Of a stretch of DNA of 64,000 bases, positions 1 through 12,261 are shown piece by piece; within the stretch, counting starts at the first letter, position 1, and the number at the start of each line of letters is the position of its first letter. Source of the DNA: Megaleporinus macrocephalus. Taxonomy: Eukaryota; Chordata; Actinopteri; Characiformes; Anostomidae. The DNA is taken from the NCBI GenBank assembly GCA_021613375.1, contig CM038716.1:15167274-15231273 (forward strand), read 5' to 3'. Below the pieces are notes generated by a model, which had not been told where the DNA came from, searched no databases, and worked only from the letters and a program-made list of their open reading frames with translations. The position numbers and the translations under genes are program-made.

Positions 1-1200
1 TCTCGGGCACTGTCGTTAAAAAAAGAAGAATGGAATGCCCACATGAGACTGCATTTAAACAGTGACATGCAGAAAATGAAAAGATCCATCACATTGATTT
101 AACGTTGTACAGCACATGGGAAATACAGCAATATAGTGGTCATTTAATACATTTCAAGATATATTATATTTCGTTTTGACACAAATCCACGTTTTAAATG
201 CAAATCCTTGCAGATGGTTTTTCAGTAAACAGCTTAAGTGACACGAAAACAATGCAACCGAGGGTTTGCTTTTCATTTTGGCACTTATTCTGCATGGCAC
301 TATGAAAAAACAGTTTATGTATGTAGTGAGTGCATTTCAATTTCTTTCCATGCACCATCAGTAATCAATAAACACTTCAATTTACAATAAATTAAAAAAA
401 AGACACTGCAATGCCTGAAAGGTAGCAAGTGTGCAAGCAGATGGAATTCCAAGGCTGATTGTTTGGAAAGCAGTAATCAAAAGTGTGCGCTCAACACAAG
501 AGAGCTCCGAGTAGCCAGTACTGTAGTGCTTACACGGCAAATGTCACCTCATCTAACAGACTCCCTCCAATCCAGAGTTAATGAGAACAGAGGGTTGAAA
601 TGAAAATGTCTTCATTATTGGAGCGACAGTGAAATAAAACATGTGATAATGCATCATTGATTAGATTTTTTGCTTGGAAGTACTGCGTACACAGTCGACG
701 CAAGTACTGACACAAATCACGGCCTTCTGAACAAGGGCGACGAGAGTGTTTAAAGAGCGGCGGAACACAGCTCTGAAAGGTCATGTGTCTGACAGTGTAT
801 TGAATAAATGGTGTATTTTAGAGCGCCGTTCACCTCCGGACTGACAGTTTCATTTAAAACCTTTCATTTACAACAATCTTATAGGAAACCTTTCACTAAT
901 TAGTTCAAAGACAGCTGAGGGAAAATGCTGGCAGACCCGCCCACTGTAATAACTGCATAGTTTTACTCGGAGCACCATGGAGATATAATAAACAGTGAGC
1001 CCGTTTAACTTACTAACCCAAAAAAACTACAGAGAATTTTTTTGTCAGTAGTCTGTTCAAATGCGGTTACACGCACTTTGGTAACAGCTAGAACTTTGAA
1101 TCTACGTGAGTCAGGCAGTAAATTCATTTCTGCACCGCAAGCTGCCAAAAAAACCTTTTTTAACATCAAGTTACTTTTGTGGAAAATATGAATATACATC
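1..1200. other. sgsm2 intron sequence, no feature seen
   Basis: Because sgsm2 exon 2 lies at 3484-3559 on the minus strand and the rest of that gene must continue leftwards, this stretch is inferred to be intronic. I see no exon matching the next part of the SGSM2 RUN domain and no long open frame. Short minus-strand open frames here have no recognisable motif. Confidence 0.5.
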
Positions 1201-1208
1201 ATCTAGAG

Positions 1209-2063
1209 CAGGGGTATTTAATTAGAGTTCAGTAAGGTCCAGTCAGAGGAGATTTCCTCAGTCCAAGGTCCGGACCGTCATCATTTCTAACGTGTGTTAT
1301 GATTCAGTGCCATATCCTGTATGCTGAAGTAGCCTAGTATCAGCACCTTATACCATCAGTAACTGTAAGACCAACACATCACACATACCGTTCAGTATAT
1401 TTACTGTTTAAATGATGAACTGAGTGAATTATTTATAAAACTAATAAATGTTTTTCCACTCCTGGTTGAAAAGTCAGTTTTCGCCATCCATTTTTCTTTT
1501 TTTAGAGCACGTTATTCTTTCTCCGACTCGCTTTACTCTCTGACTCGCTTTACTCCCCGACTCGCTTTACTCTCCGACTCGCTTTATTCTTCGACACGCT
1601 TTATTCTCCGACTCGCTTTATTCTCCGACTCGCTTTACTCTCCGACTCGCTTTACTCTCTGACTCGCTTTACTCCCCGACTCGCTTTACTCTCCGACTCG
1701 CTTTATCCTCTGACTACCTTTATTCTCTGACTCGCTTTACTCTCCGACTCGCTTTACCCTCCGACTCGCTTTACTCTCTAACTTGCTTTATTCCATGACT
1801 GGGCTTCTCGCTTCGTACCTTGCCTGTGTGCGTGCCGCACTCCCCAATCTGAACAGATCTGATTGGCTGGGGAGCGCCTTCAGTGATTTTACAATGCACA
1901 CAATTGGTCCACAAAGCCTGTATACCATAAAGACAAGAAAGGCTCCGCCTCTTAAAATAAACACAGTCAATATTAAATCCTTCAATAAATAATCAATTTG
2001 GGTCCGCACTGGACAATGTCTGGGTCCGGACCCGGAGCGTGGTCCACCTATTAGTGACCTCTG
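1209..2063. mobile_element. hAT-like miniature transposon with 8-bp target duplication
   Basis: The element begins CAGGGGT and ends ACCTCTG, a short imperfect terminal inverted repeat of the CAGRGGT type seen in hAT (Charlie-like) elements. It is flanked by ATCTAGAG at 1201-1208 and ATCTAGAA at 2064-2071, a 7/8 match expected for the 8-bp duplication of hAT transposases. No transposase frame is present, so it is non-autonomous. The outer 100 bp are rich in GGTCCGGAC-type subterminal repeats. A second, shorter copy lies at 35838-36189. Family assignment is inferred from termini only. Confidence 0.7.
1523..1794. repeat. 17-bp minisatellite inside the hAT-like element
   Basis: About 16 consecutive units of 17 bp with consensus CCGACTCGCTTTACTCT run from 1523 to 1794. 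Units differ by one to three bases (for example TTATTCT or TTACTCC endings), so the array is not brand new. The related element at 35838-36189 has only one or two degenerate units at the equivalent place, so the array expanded within this copy. Confidence 0.9.
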
Positions 2064-3147
2064 ATCTAGAAGATGGATAATATATGAGTTGGCTTCAGCG
2101 TTGCTCGGAAAGTGTTTTGTTGCCATCTCTAGTGGCTACTTGTTTATTTCTAGTACTGCACTCTGTCTTTGCGTATGTGCAGACTGAGAAACACGAAAAA
2201 GAAATCAGAAATTAGAAATCATTACTAAACTAAAATCCAGCTTTCCAGTTATTAATCTGATCTAAGAAGTCAGAGTGTGTGGTTTACATGACCACTCAAA
2301 TAATCAGATTCAAGTTTCAAAAACTGCTCAGATTTAAGTTTCACCACGTGAGGGTGCACTTTCCTCAGATCAATGGCCTGAAAGATATAGAGGTTTGCTG
2401 ATATTACTGGCTGTTATTAAAGCGATATGGATTTATAGATACAGCTGAAAGCACCACAGGTGAAACACTTATATATTTATGTAACAATGTTCAGTCAGGA
2501 CACATATGAGGCTCTTCTGTCAGTCTCTGCAAATACTACAAATATGAAACCAGCAATCCAGACAAAAGTGGTAAATTGGTAGGATATAAAACAGCTAGTT
2601 CCAGTCCTAACGTCTGATTGACTGAGCCACTGTTGGCACAGTCAGCCTGACATTAACACAGCACAGTTACACACTGAGGCACTAACATTAATTAGCAGTA
2701 TCATTGCTGAGGTAATCTGGTGAGCAAATACTATTTCTAGGGTGATGAGTTCCACATTGAATACCACCATATTCTAATACATTCATAATTATATGACATG
2801 TAATTTTCATTGACTAATGTATGGCTGAAAGTTCTTCTGGAAAGAATTTTGGAAACTGTATATTAGGCTAATTTTTTAATTGTGACTCAAATTACTTAAT
2901 ATTTTATCATGTCATATTTATATGTTGTCACCACACCAAGCAGTAGGTCACTGAGTTCGTTATTATGATTTCATCACAAGGAACCAGACATTCAATCACA
3001 GCAATGCACAACTTTGCATGGCTTAATGCTTTATTACTCATTATGGTTAAACTGCAATCTCAGTTTGGGCAGGCTCAGCAGGGGGTCTGTGGCCCGCGGC
3101 ACAGAGACCAGTTTATAGTGACTAACATTTTGGCCTTGCCTGTGTCA

Positions 3148-3375
3148 CTGGAGGGGAGCAGCGTGAGTCACACTAGCCTGCTCCCTGTCATCAGCGCTCG
3201 CCGCTTCCGCCTTGCTGCTGGCTTCATTCCAAAGCTCTGGCACCACCAAGTCACCCAGAGTCAATTCTCTTAGGGGATTTTCCCTAACGATGCCTTTCCA
3301 ACTGGCCTTCACTGGGGCATTCATAAACTTGAGTTTTGTGCAAGCATTGTCCAGGATGACGTCAAGAGACGTCCT
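3148..3375 (-). other. short open fragment of unknown origin
   Basis: Read on the minus strand, about 76 codons are open between stops at 3376-3378 and 3145-3147. An internal ATG would give a 59-residue product containing the stretch LGDLVVPELWNEA, followed by an acidic/alanine-rich tail. The composition looks protein-like, but I do not recognise it. It is not the next SGSM2 exon. It could be a retroelement or processed-gene remnant, or chance. Confidence 0.2.
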
Positions 3376-3483
3376 TCATGACATTTCAGGCCTGCATTAG
3401 CTTATAAGGGTCCTTTTTTATTGTGTTAGCATCTATCCAGCAGATAGATGAGTGGGTTGATTAAGATCTCAGTTTGTACTTAC

Positions 3484-6400
3484 TGCATAGAGCGATGACG
3501 TGGCTACTGTCCTCGTGCACAAACTTCTTGGTGACCGCTTCCTCCATAATCTGCTTCACCTGCGAAACGAAGGCACAAGTCATCATTACTGCGGCAAACG
3601 TCATAGACGGCGGCTGCCGCAAATCCGTGTCGGAAAGCTCAACACCTCCTAATTAATCCTGACAGGATAACCACAAATGCCGTTAATTAGTCATTGTTCA
3701 ATTGATACGTTTCCCTGGGAGTGCAAAAAGCTGCGTGGAATGATGAAGCCGCATCACTTCGGTCTGTCAGTGGAGTCAAACTGTCAGTTTAGTCCCAGGC
3801 TGTCTAATTAAACGTTGCTCGTCCTGCTCGTTTATCTTCTTGTACTTTTGGAAATATAATTAAAACACAGTGAACAGAGAACAGAGTGAATACAGAGGGT
3901 CCGATGTGGTGCCTGTCTGTCTGGAATGGACATATGTGCATGGCTGCAGGCTGACAAGGACAGGAGCTAAAGTTAAACGTACAAAGTTACTAGGTGTGGA
4001 TTAAAGCTATTCAAGTTTACTTTCAATTAGAGATGAAACTGGTCTGATACCAGCTATGTCAGGCCATATTACCCCATTTACATACATTATGTATTCGCAA
4101 AAGTGGCCACTAAATTGATTCGATTTTAAAATCCTGAACTGTAAACTAGCAGTCTTATTAATAATTGCACCCCCATAGTGTACATACCCCAGCTCACGCT
4201 TGACCCAACAAATATCTACCGTTCCAGGCACTAAAGAGAATAGCCTAGGGGACTAATATTGAGCTTGGTTGATGTTCATCTTAAAGCGAGGCTGAATGTG
4301 GCTTCTTATTCGCCAGCTTCCTAATCAAAGATTCCAATCCACCTTAAACGTTACTGCCTGTACACAAGGGTGTAGGAGCGGGTTTGATATTGGAGTGGGC
4401 ACATTTGCTAATATAGAATTACAGCCCACCTTATCCCCTAAAATATTACCTAGAAGCTGAGCCCACTGTAGGTAAGGTAGTAAATCACTGTATGTGTAGT
4501 GACGTAGAATAACATTTGTGGAATTATGGTCAATTGCAAATAAATAAACAAAACAAAATACATTAAATACTTTAATGCTAGACAGTTAGGCTGTGTCCCA
4601 AACAGCACCCTCTGGAACATTAGATACTGCACTACTCAAAGCACTTCTAACGATGGAGACTTTTATTTATTAATTTATTTATTTATTATGTTTTATTTTA
4701 CAAATTTATTGTAGTAGCAGTCTGCAGTTTGGGACGTGGCCAGAGAGTAATGTAACTAAGTTTCAGAGTGCTTTTAGACTAAAGTTAATATAAACGTTAG
4801 CTAAAACCCTACTAGTCTGTTACCATAACAACACATTATACAAACACAGCATTTAAATTGCGAAGGCTGCCAAAACGCACCTTTAAAATAAAACTTTTTA
4901 AACAGTTTTCGCTTTTTCTGTGGTTTAATTTTTAGGTGGGACAAATCTACCTGTTTCTCATATTGGGTGGGACACATCCCCCCCCACCCACCCCCCAGTT
5001 CTTACGCCAATGACTGTGCAATACAGAATGTAACTGGAACACCATTTAAGGTGAAATGCAAAACAAACTGGCGAATAAGAAGCCAACTCCAGCTCCTACA
5101 TCTTCATGAACATCGTTCTGCACATTTCACTCCAGACAGTTTCTCAAACATTGTACAATATAGAGCGGCTTCGCTCAGCGTTTAACACTGAAGAGACCTT
5201 AGAGACGAACAGCTCCACCTTTATCAGCATCCCAACCTAAACAGTAACCTGCAAGTGGTGACATTTTAATGGTGGAAGCAGATCATCTTAAACTGAAGGT
5301 CTCACAGTGAAATACAACTCGCCATTGTTGTTGGGATTGAAAGCAAGTGCATGTACATTGGCTGTAGTCATATCTCACTTATTCACATAGAGGTTCTATT
5401 TTCCTGTCTGGGTCTGTTGCAACATGTTGCTTCTGTCTAATCATCATATTCATGTTAATCTCACTGTAGACCATTCAATCAGAGCAGAGCTCATTAATAT
5501 ATTCATAAATTCAATGAAAAAAGAGAAAACAGCTCGTTTCATTCTAGACCCAAAACTTTTTTATGCAAACTGTGGGGAACAATTTAAAATGCTGAATAAA
5601 GAAATCCTCTATTGCATCTTTAAATATGACACTATTGATGAAATGATACACTGATGTGTTCAAACTTCTCAAAACCTCGATATCTTCAAAGTATTTTATA
5701 AGGTATTACATTTACGGCCTACTTTCAAGTGGTCCGGCTGCATGAGCTGCTCCCAGATCTGTACATAGAAAGCAAGAGCGAGTGATAAAATTAATGCAAA
5801 AGTAATTCGGCTCGAGAATGTCGCCAATTCTCTTTCTGCCGGTGACTGTGGGAAACTGTCACGACAGGAAAGAGTGTTTTGCGTCTCCGTTGCTGCTGGC
5901 TGACACCTGTGCAGTCATTATGCTGCCGAGAGGGACAGACACTCAGCTTGGCACTGACGCTAGTACATTTATTCAAATGTTTTAAATATGCGTTTGACAC
6001 CAGAGTGGTTGACACGCATCCGATTGCATTATGCATTTGTGACGGCGCAGCTCAGCAGGGCAGGACGGGAGCGCTGTGAGCAGAAGTAAATGTTTAATGC
6101 GAGCTTGAGGATTGTGCTCTGTGGAGCCTCGGATTGAACTGGGCCGCACATAATGGCGTTAAATCCCATTTTCCAGCTGAGCTGACAGCAGGAACAATGG
6201 CTTTAATGAAGTCATTATTCATGGATTGTTACAGCTGGAAGATAAAGGACTATCAGTCAGCCCGCACATACATACATGGAGATATCGCCACAACCCAGGT
6301 GCTTCACTCATCCACTCTGTGACTGGAGTCCGTTCTGAAGTACCGCCATGAAGTGTGTTATTAACATTCGGCCGTCACGTATAAAACCTGGGTGAGTTAC

Positions 6401-9400
6401 GGACTGTAGAAAACCAACATAGTCTAAGCTGAGCTCTGCAACAATTAAGAGTTGGACAAAATAATGGAAACACAATGACTAAAAGCCTCATTTCTGGAAA
6501 TGATTGTGTCTCAATTAAAAATCTGTATGCACAGCTTGTCCTCACTCATGTTCTCACTGATTATTAATGTTTCTGCTATACAACAACCAACATTAATTCA
6601 TTTATTCGTTCATTCATTCATCTTCTAACTCGCTTGCCCTTCTTGGTTGCAGTCCTGTGGTTGGGGGGGGGGTGTACTAGAGCCTATACAGCTCTACAAC
6701 AACCAACATGTTTAAAATAAAACAGCACTTTACTTAAAGTGTATATATTAGCAAATATATCCAACAAATATATCCAACAAATAAGAATTTCTGACCGTCT
6801 TTGGCACGAGGTGGCATGTTGGTATCGATGTGTGCTGATATCAGGTCAGTATCAGAAGACAGAAGCTCACTTGAAAGCTTAAAATGGCCAGAAGTACCGG
6901 ATCAGTATTGGAAGATATATTAAATGTATTTATTGCTTCTTGAAAAGAAAAAGGCAACACAGTGGTGTAGAGGTTAGCACTGTTTCCTCACAGCAAGATG
7001 ATCTGGGTTCTATTCCCGGTCTGGGCCGTATTGTGTGGAGTTTGCATGTTCTCCCTCTGGTTCCTCCCAAGATTTCTGTCTGGTTCCTCTCAAGGTTTCT
7101 TCCTCCAGTTGAGGGAGTTTTTCCTTGCCACTGTTGCCTCTGGCTTGCTCACAGGGGGATATATGTTGTAACTGTCTGTTTTCAAAACTCTGTAAAGCTG
7201 CTGTGAGACAACATCGTTGTAAAAAGCAATATATAAATAAACTTGACGTGACTATGGATGGATGGATATAAAGGAAAAGGGGTATCATGCCATCTCTAGT
7301 AACTGCAGTAACTCAGATCAGTAGGTTTTTTGAGAGAGCTTTTAAGACCACGTCATACCATCCAGTAGCATTCTAAACAGAGAAACCCAGACTTCTCTTT
7401 CCCTAGCCATCTCCTCTACGTCCTCCGGGGCAATACTGAGGCGTTCCCAGGCCAGCCCTTCAGCGTGTCCTAGGTCTTCTCACGGTTGGACATGTCCGGA
7501 ACACCTCCACAGGAAGGCGTCCAGGAGGCATCCTAACCAGACACCGAACCACCTTAACTGGTTCCTCTCAATGTGGAGCGGCTCGACTCTGAGCTTCCCC
7601 TGTATAATCGAGCTCCTCACCCTATGTTTGAGGGTGAGACCCAACACCCCACAGAGAAAACTCATCTCGACAGCTTGTATCCGCAATCTCCTTCTTTTAG
7701 TCACTACCCAAAGCTCATGACCATAGATTGACCGGCAAACCGATAGCTTCGCCTTTTGGCTCAGCTCTCAGACCACGTCATACGTCTAGTCTTATTAACG
7801 TCACATGAACAGTCTCTAAAAGAAGGTCCAGCTTGATATTTAGGTCTCAAACGCAAAGTCAACTTGCTAAGACACATCAGAAGACACATCCATCACCAGG
7901 TTTTGACAGAGCTCTTTTTGTATATTTAAATATCACAGATTTATACAGATATCACAGTTTGTGGACTATATATTTTGGCAGAGAGCAGCTACATGTGTTT
8001 TAAAGCTCCCGCGGTATCAAGAACAGTCTTAGGTTCTACACTGGACGATTAAGAAACGGTTAGCAATGCGACTTTTCAAGTGACACTACTGAAAGAAACA
8101 TGTTAGACGTGTTAATAATCTATATGTAATCTGCTAAAATAAGATAAACAGGTAAACAGGTGCTGTCCTACTGCTGTGTTGATGAAGCTCTATGGGATGT
8201 TTGAGCTTCAGGTGCTCGTGTATAGCAGTTGTACTGTTGTGATCATCTCCACTGTGCAGAGCTGACAGAGCACCACACTGTTGTGTTTCTGTGTGAAACA
8301 CTCCCACAACTTTAGATGCACGCAAATGATTGCAGCTGCAGCTTGTGATCCGGATAAATCCATGCTTTCAGTAGGCACGGCCATCTTTGCGACGCAGCAA
8401 CACACGTTATGCTAATCGACGTGATTTCATAATCTGTTTTCATCTTGAGAACGCAATTACACATTTCTACCAGAAATTCTACCAGGTCTCCAAATTTCTA
8501 AACCTTACAGTGAAGATGTGAATCAAATCATGAATTTATGCCTAACTCGCTGCACATTAGCACTACAGCTGCACAGTGCAAAAACAGGATTCAATGATTA
8601 AAAACATGGAAGCATATAAACATATTAGAATATGGACTGTTGCATGCTTACCTTCACATCTGAACATCTACATCCACCATGCTTTTAGTGTTCAGCCACT
8701 CAGCTTGACATATAGTTATTTATTCCTAACATTTATTTCAGGAATGGGTCAAAATGAATAAGAGAAACTGCTTGGAGCAACAAGCGGCCCACATATTATG
8801 CCACTACTATGCCTGTGCATCAGGGAGATAGAAGACCTTTCACTCGTTTAGCCCTTTCTACTTCATAGCTTGATCATCCTAACGAGAAACTATCACTAAA
8901 TGAGAGCCTCAGCCTGAGATTACAACAGATAATCGGCTAAACAACAGGTTTAGTCACATCTTGCCAAATCAAGACCTCAGAAAAGCCATATTTCAATATG
9001 CCACTGAAATAAGATGCTCAGTGCAATTACTGAGAATGAAGATGGTGAACAATGAGGCATTTAGACTCAAATACAGAAACCAGGGATGATTAGCAGCAGC
9101 TGGTTTGGAGAAAGCCACCTTGGACAATCCCCACAGGCTGCAGCTGTATAAATCGTGCATTGATGCAATTGAACTTCTTAGGTAGCTGCTGATGCTTTCA
9201 GTTCCTAGGCAACAAGACTGTAGCTGACTGTAGCTTAAAGTGACAGACGCCTGACGTTCAACACAAAGACGACTAATAAGGGAGGATATTCCAGACACTC
9301 TGAGTTCTTCCTAATATGCCACACAAACCATGTGCATTCCAGACTTCTTTCCCGTTCCTTTCTCTTCCGCTTTATAGGTCTATGTGCACCAGGCGGAAAA

Positions 9401-10605
9401 ACCACCTGACATTCAGGAATATTGACCCGATTACTTCATCACCGAAGAAATCAATATGCATTTGCAACAGCTGTAAAGTACATGTGCTTCCAAATCCATT
9501 GGGAATCATTTGGGAATGTTCTCCAGGACTCACCAGGTTGTTACCACTTCAGTGTGCCATCCAAGGATATTTAAAAGCCTGCTTTAGTGCAGAAAGACAC
9601 AGAACGCCTCGACTCTGAGAATCTTTCAAGACTGATGGCAGAAATCTGTTTAAAACTTCATTAACAGGATGATGTTAAAAATTCATTTCCTTGTTAACTG
9701 GAGCCGCTGCTCTCCCGAGGGCACAGACGGTAATTACTCAGAACGTAAGTCTGGGTCTCTTTAAAAAAAGGAATAAAAAGTTGAATGTCTTCAGCTCACA
9801 AGGCTCGATTCTGCAAAGAGGTGTGAGACGTGGAAGAGGGTTTTCTTTTCTTTGTTCTATTGCACTGAAGTTACTGTTCTCTTTTCACGTTAGAGGTTTT
9901 AGTTCTGCTGCCTTCACTGCTGTACATATGAGATTTATGGCTGTACCAACACATTGTAATTCTAGCTTCTGAACGAGGCAGACACAGGGCCAGCTGAGAT
10001 CTTCAATATTTCATCCACGTGCTATACAGAATCCTTTCTCGGGCAACCCTGATTGAAATCTTTTAAGGTCCTATTTAAAGAAAGACCTGAAAATTCCAGC
10101 CAGGCTACAACCGCCACGCGTCACAGTAATGGAGAACATTACAGTAGGTGAAGGCGATTACTCAGAGCGTGCCTCTAAAACCTGTTGAAAGCTGCACGAA
10201 GCCAAATTACACTCCTTCACAGTCTGTTTCGCATCCTTCCTGCAGCATTTCTTACAGTGTACAGCCTGTTAACTGTATCCTCAGGGAAAATGGGACGCTA
10301 GGGTCATCTGCGATCCCATTTCAACTGGATGCCAAATAAGACCATGGCTAAACACCAATACTGAAACGTGTTCTCGTGTGCATAAAAGGGGGGATATTCT
10401 GTGGTTTCTACAGTTAAAAGCTTTTGGAATAGTATCACACAAACTGACATATAAACTGAAGGAAATGGTGACGTATGATCTGCCTTTAGAAAACAGTGAC
10501 ACTGTTATATACATTCATTTGCTACAGTATATTTTTCCTTTATTGCATCAAAGATACGTCCTGTTTTGAAAAGACAGATATTTAGATATTTTACTGTGAG
10601 GATAT

Positions 10606-10644
<39 letters not shown>

Positions 10645-10650
10645 CTTTCC

Positions 10651-10738
<88 letters not shown>

Positions 10739-10959
10739 CAGCAGGCTGTTACTTAAAGAGGAACTCTACCGATTTTTTTAAAATTCGACAGAATTAAATG
10801 GTTACGATGTTAACAAAGTCTTTCAGAGTGGTTTGGTGTGAAGGGCTCTGTTGTGGAGAAAACTTGCCAAGTCAGACTTGTGGTGGGGATGGGAACCAGA
10901 TGTCTGAAGAGTTTGATGCTCCTGAAAGCTTCTTCATAGAAGATTATTACATAAATTGT

Positions 10960-11055
<96 letters not shown>

Positions 11056-12261
11056 TAAAACTCATGTGCATGTTCACTGCTGGTTTTGGATTTTAATTAA
11101 AAAGGAATTTTTGAGTGAGCCCTGATTCCCATCAGCACCACTGTAAAGAAGTTAGAGTCTGTAAGTTTGTCTGCAGTGAGCCATTTCACATCAGTTATAT
11201 ACATTACATCACACTCTTTTGAGCATATCCTGAATATCCTCAGGCTACTTAAAGATCACTAACCAACTGTTCATTACTAGGCGAAGCATAACTAGGCCTG
11301 TTTAACTGGATTCAGCGCAGCGGACTAAAATAATAAAACTACATATGTAATGTGTCGGATCGAGAAAAAGTACTGTGATCATGTATTTTTCCTCACAACA
11401 CCGTGGCCCACTTTTTATAGGTTACATTGCCTACATATACAACGAAGCCAGAGCCAACTATGACTCATAATGTAGTGGAAGTGAAGCAGCATGGCAGATG
11501 GTGCCATATCTGATAACAAAAATAGGCTCCTGTGATGAAGGAGGAGAGAAAGCTAGCCTGCAGTGGGGTTAACGGTGGATCCTCTGTAGAACAGTGGAGA
11601 CAGCTCTGTTGAGGTTTAGGAGTTTAGGGACGCACTCAGTCCGATATCTGCTGTTCAGATCACCACAGCAGCATCAAAGCAGAGAGCCGCTGTGATCTGT
11701 GTGCAGCATCTGCTCGACACGACACGACTGCTCTGATTCAACAGGTAAGCGAATGGCTTAACATGCGAGACGAGCCTCGATCAAGCGTTCAGTGCTGCAC
11801 GTACACACACAAATTAATAAACACAGAACAAGAGGCATCTACAGAAGAACCCTGTTGGTGGAGGTGAGGAGGTCCAGCCTTGCTCCTAAATCTCTTCCTC
11901 CTACATCTTTAACTCACACGGGGTGAAGGGCGGGAATTGAGAATTCTGAGGAGTGAAAGCTTCCCCACTGAATCACAACACGCACAGCATCAACACCCTC
12001 TCACACTTCCAGCGTGAAAGACCCCCAAAAAGTGCTTCATCGAAGAAACGGAGCTGTTTTAAACACAATGATTGTAGGCTAGTGAGAGCCGGTGCAGTGA
12101 GTGACCCCCTCCTCCTCCTCCTCCCCGCCTCTCTCTTTCTCTCTCTCTCTCTCCCCTGCTTCCATATTTATCACGCTCTTCAGTGAAATAACAGCTCTCA
12201 CCTCTCGCTTCACGTTCCACAGCAGCTTTTCTTTAAAGTCCTCGTCCGCTGACGAACCCAT
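3484..12261 (-). CDS. sgsm2: small G protein signaling modulator 2 (5' exons only)
   Basis: Two coding exons are visible. Exon 1 is 12261-12202 (20 codons, starting [20 protein letters not shown]) and ends at a GAG|GTGAGA donor. Exon 2 is 3559-3484 (76 nt), preceded by TTTCGCAG, coding [19 protein letters not shown] and then HVIALC, and ending A|GTAAGT in phase 1. Joined, they give the N-terminus and start of the RUN domain of SGSM2. The KLLWNVK and IALC stretches fit SGSM2 better than SGSM1. Family knowledge: SGSM1-3 carry an N-terminal RUN domain and a C-terminal TBC Rab-GAP domain and bind Rab/Rap GTPases. An in-frame ATG two codons upstream (12267) is an alternative start, but the SGSM2 N-terminus begins MGS. 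Intron 1 is 8.6 kb. The rest of the gene, including the TBC domain, lies left of position 1. Confidence 0.88.
4240..5260. repeat. pair of related repeat copies in inverted orientation
   Basis: The segment around 4265-4400 reappears in reverse complement around 5030-5130. An exact 16-bp inverted match (GCTTCTTATTCGCCAG at 4299-4314, its complement at 5068-5083) is surrounded by weaker similarity, including a GATGTTCAT motif and a GGAGTGGG/GGGTGGGACA-type end. The DNA between them is AT-rich. This looks like two old insertions of one interspersed family, in sgsm2 intron 1. Confidence 0.5.
5261..6930. other. sgsm2 intron 1 interior, no gene seen
   Basis: Apart from a degenerate (ATTC)n stretch and G-run near 6597-6680, typical of decayed fish tandem repeats, I see no splice-flanked coding segment, RNA gene or transposon termini here. 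Open frames on both strands overlap each other and carry no recognisable motif. Confidence 0.5.
6948..7246 (+). mobile_element. tRNA-derived SINE with LINE-type 3' tail
   Basis: The 5' part resembles a tRNA promoter: an A-box-like GTGGTGTAGAGGTTAGCAC is followed by a good B box, GGGTTCTATTCCC, at 7005-7017. A body containing GTGTGGAGTTTGCATGTTCT follows, as in many fish SINEs. The 3' end has the AAAGCTGCTGTGAGACAAC and TATAAATAAACTTGA type tail shared with CR1/L2-like LINEs, then TGGATGGATGGATA. Overlapping open frames on both strands are by-products of the repeat. Confidence 0.75.
7395..7760 (-). mobile_element. LINE fragment, RTE/Rex3-like C-terminal region
   Basis: On the minus strand a frame at 7704-7480 codes for a peptide containing [28 protein letters not shown] and [11 protein letters not shown]. 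This pattern is familiar from the C-terminal end of a fish non-LTR retrotransposon polyprotein, which I believe is RTE/Rex3-type. Similarity continues on both sides of the open frame, in other frames. It is a dead 5'-truncated fragment in sgsm2 intron 1. Clade assignment is from memory. Confidence 0.55.
8134..8405 (-). pseudogene. broken BED zinc-finger (ZBED / hAT transposase-like) remnant
   Basis: Two overlapping minus-strand frames together resemble one BED zinc finger. The first frame (from 8405) gives [12 protein letters not shown], then [20 protein letters not shown], with the aromatic residue and the C-x2-C pair. The second frame supplies [14 protein letters not shown], with the histidine pair. 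A frameshift between the two parts (about 8220-8250) breaks the reading frame. BED fingers sit at the N-terminus of hAT transposases and of domesticated ZBED proteins. No catalytic hAT domain follows, so this is read as a decayed fragment inside sgsm2 intron 1. Confidence 0.5.
8410..10600. other. sgsm2 intron 1, no gene seen
   Basis: No splice-flanked coding segment, RNA gene or transposon termini could be supported here. The open frames on either strand are short, overlap one another and lack recognisable motifs or codon patterning. Confidence 0.45.
10611..10737. repeat. (TA)n microsatellite, two blocks
   Basis: Almost pure TA dinucleotides run at 10611-10639 and again at 10657-10737, separated by a short unique spacer. 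Tracts this long tend to be misassembled, so the length here is approximate. Confidence 0.95.
10757..11200. mobile_element. TTAA-flanked fold-back element, copy 1
   Basis: The left end is TTAA followed by AGAGGAACTCTACCGATTTT, the terminal repeat shared with other copies in this window. The left half contains GATGGGAACCAGATGTC and the right half the complementary TTCCCATCAGCACCACTG, so the element is a long interrupted palindrome. A (TA)n tract at 10965-11053 sits at its centre. The right terminus is not clear and may be lost. No transposase frame is present. Confidence 0.6.

Noticed and set aside
1783..2126. Overlapping plus and minus frames near 1.8-2.1 kb
   Set aside because: Both lie across the right end of the hAT-like miniature element and its minisatellite. 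Neither shows transposase motifs.
10798..11058. Plus-strand frame ending in a poly(Tyr-Ile) tract
   Set aside because: It translates a transposon arm followed by a (TA)n tract.
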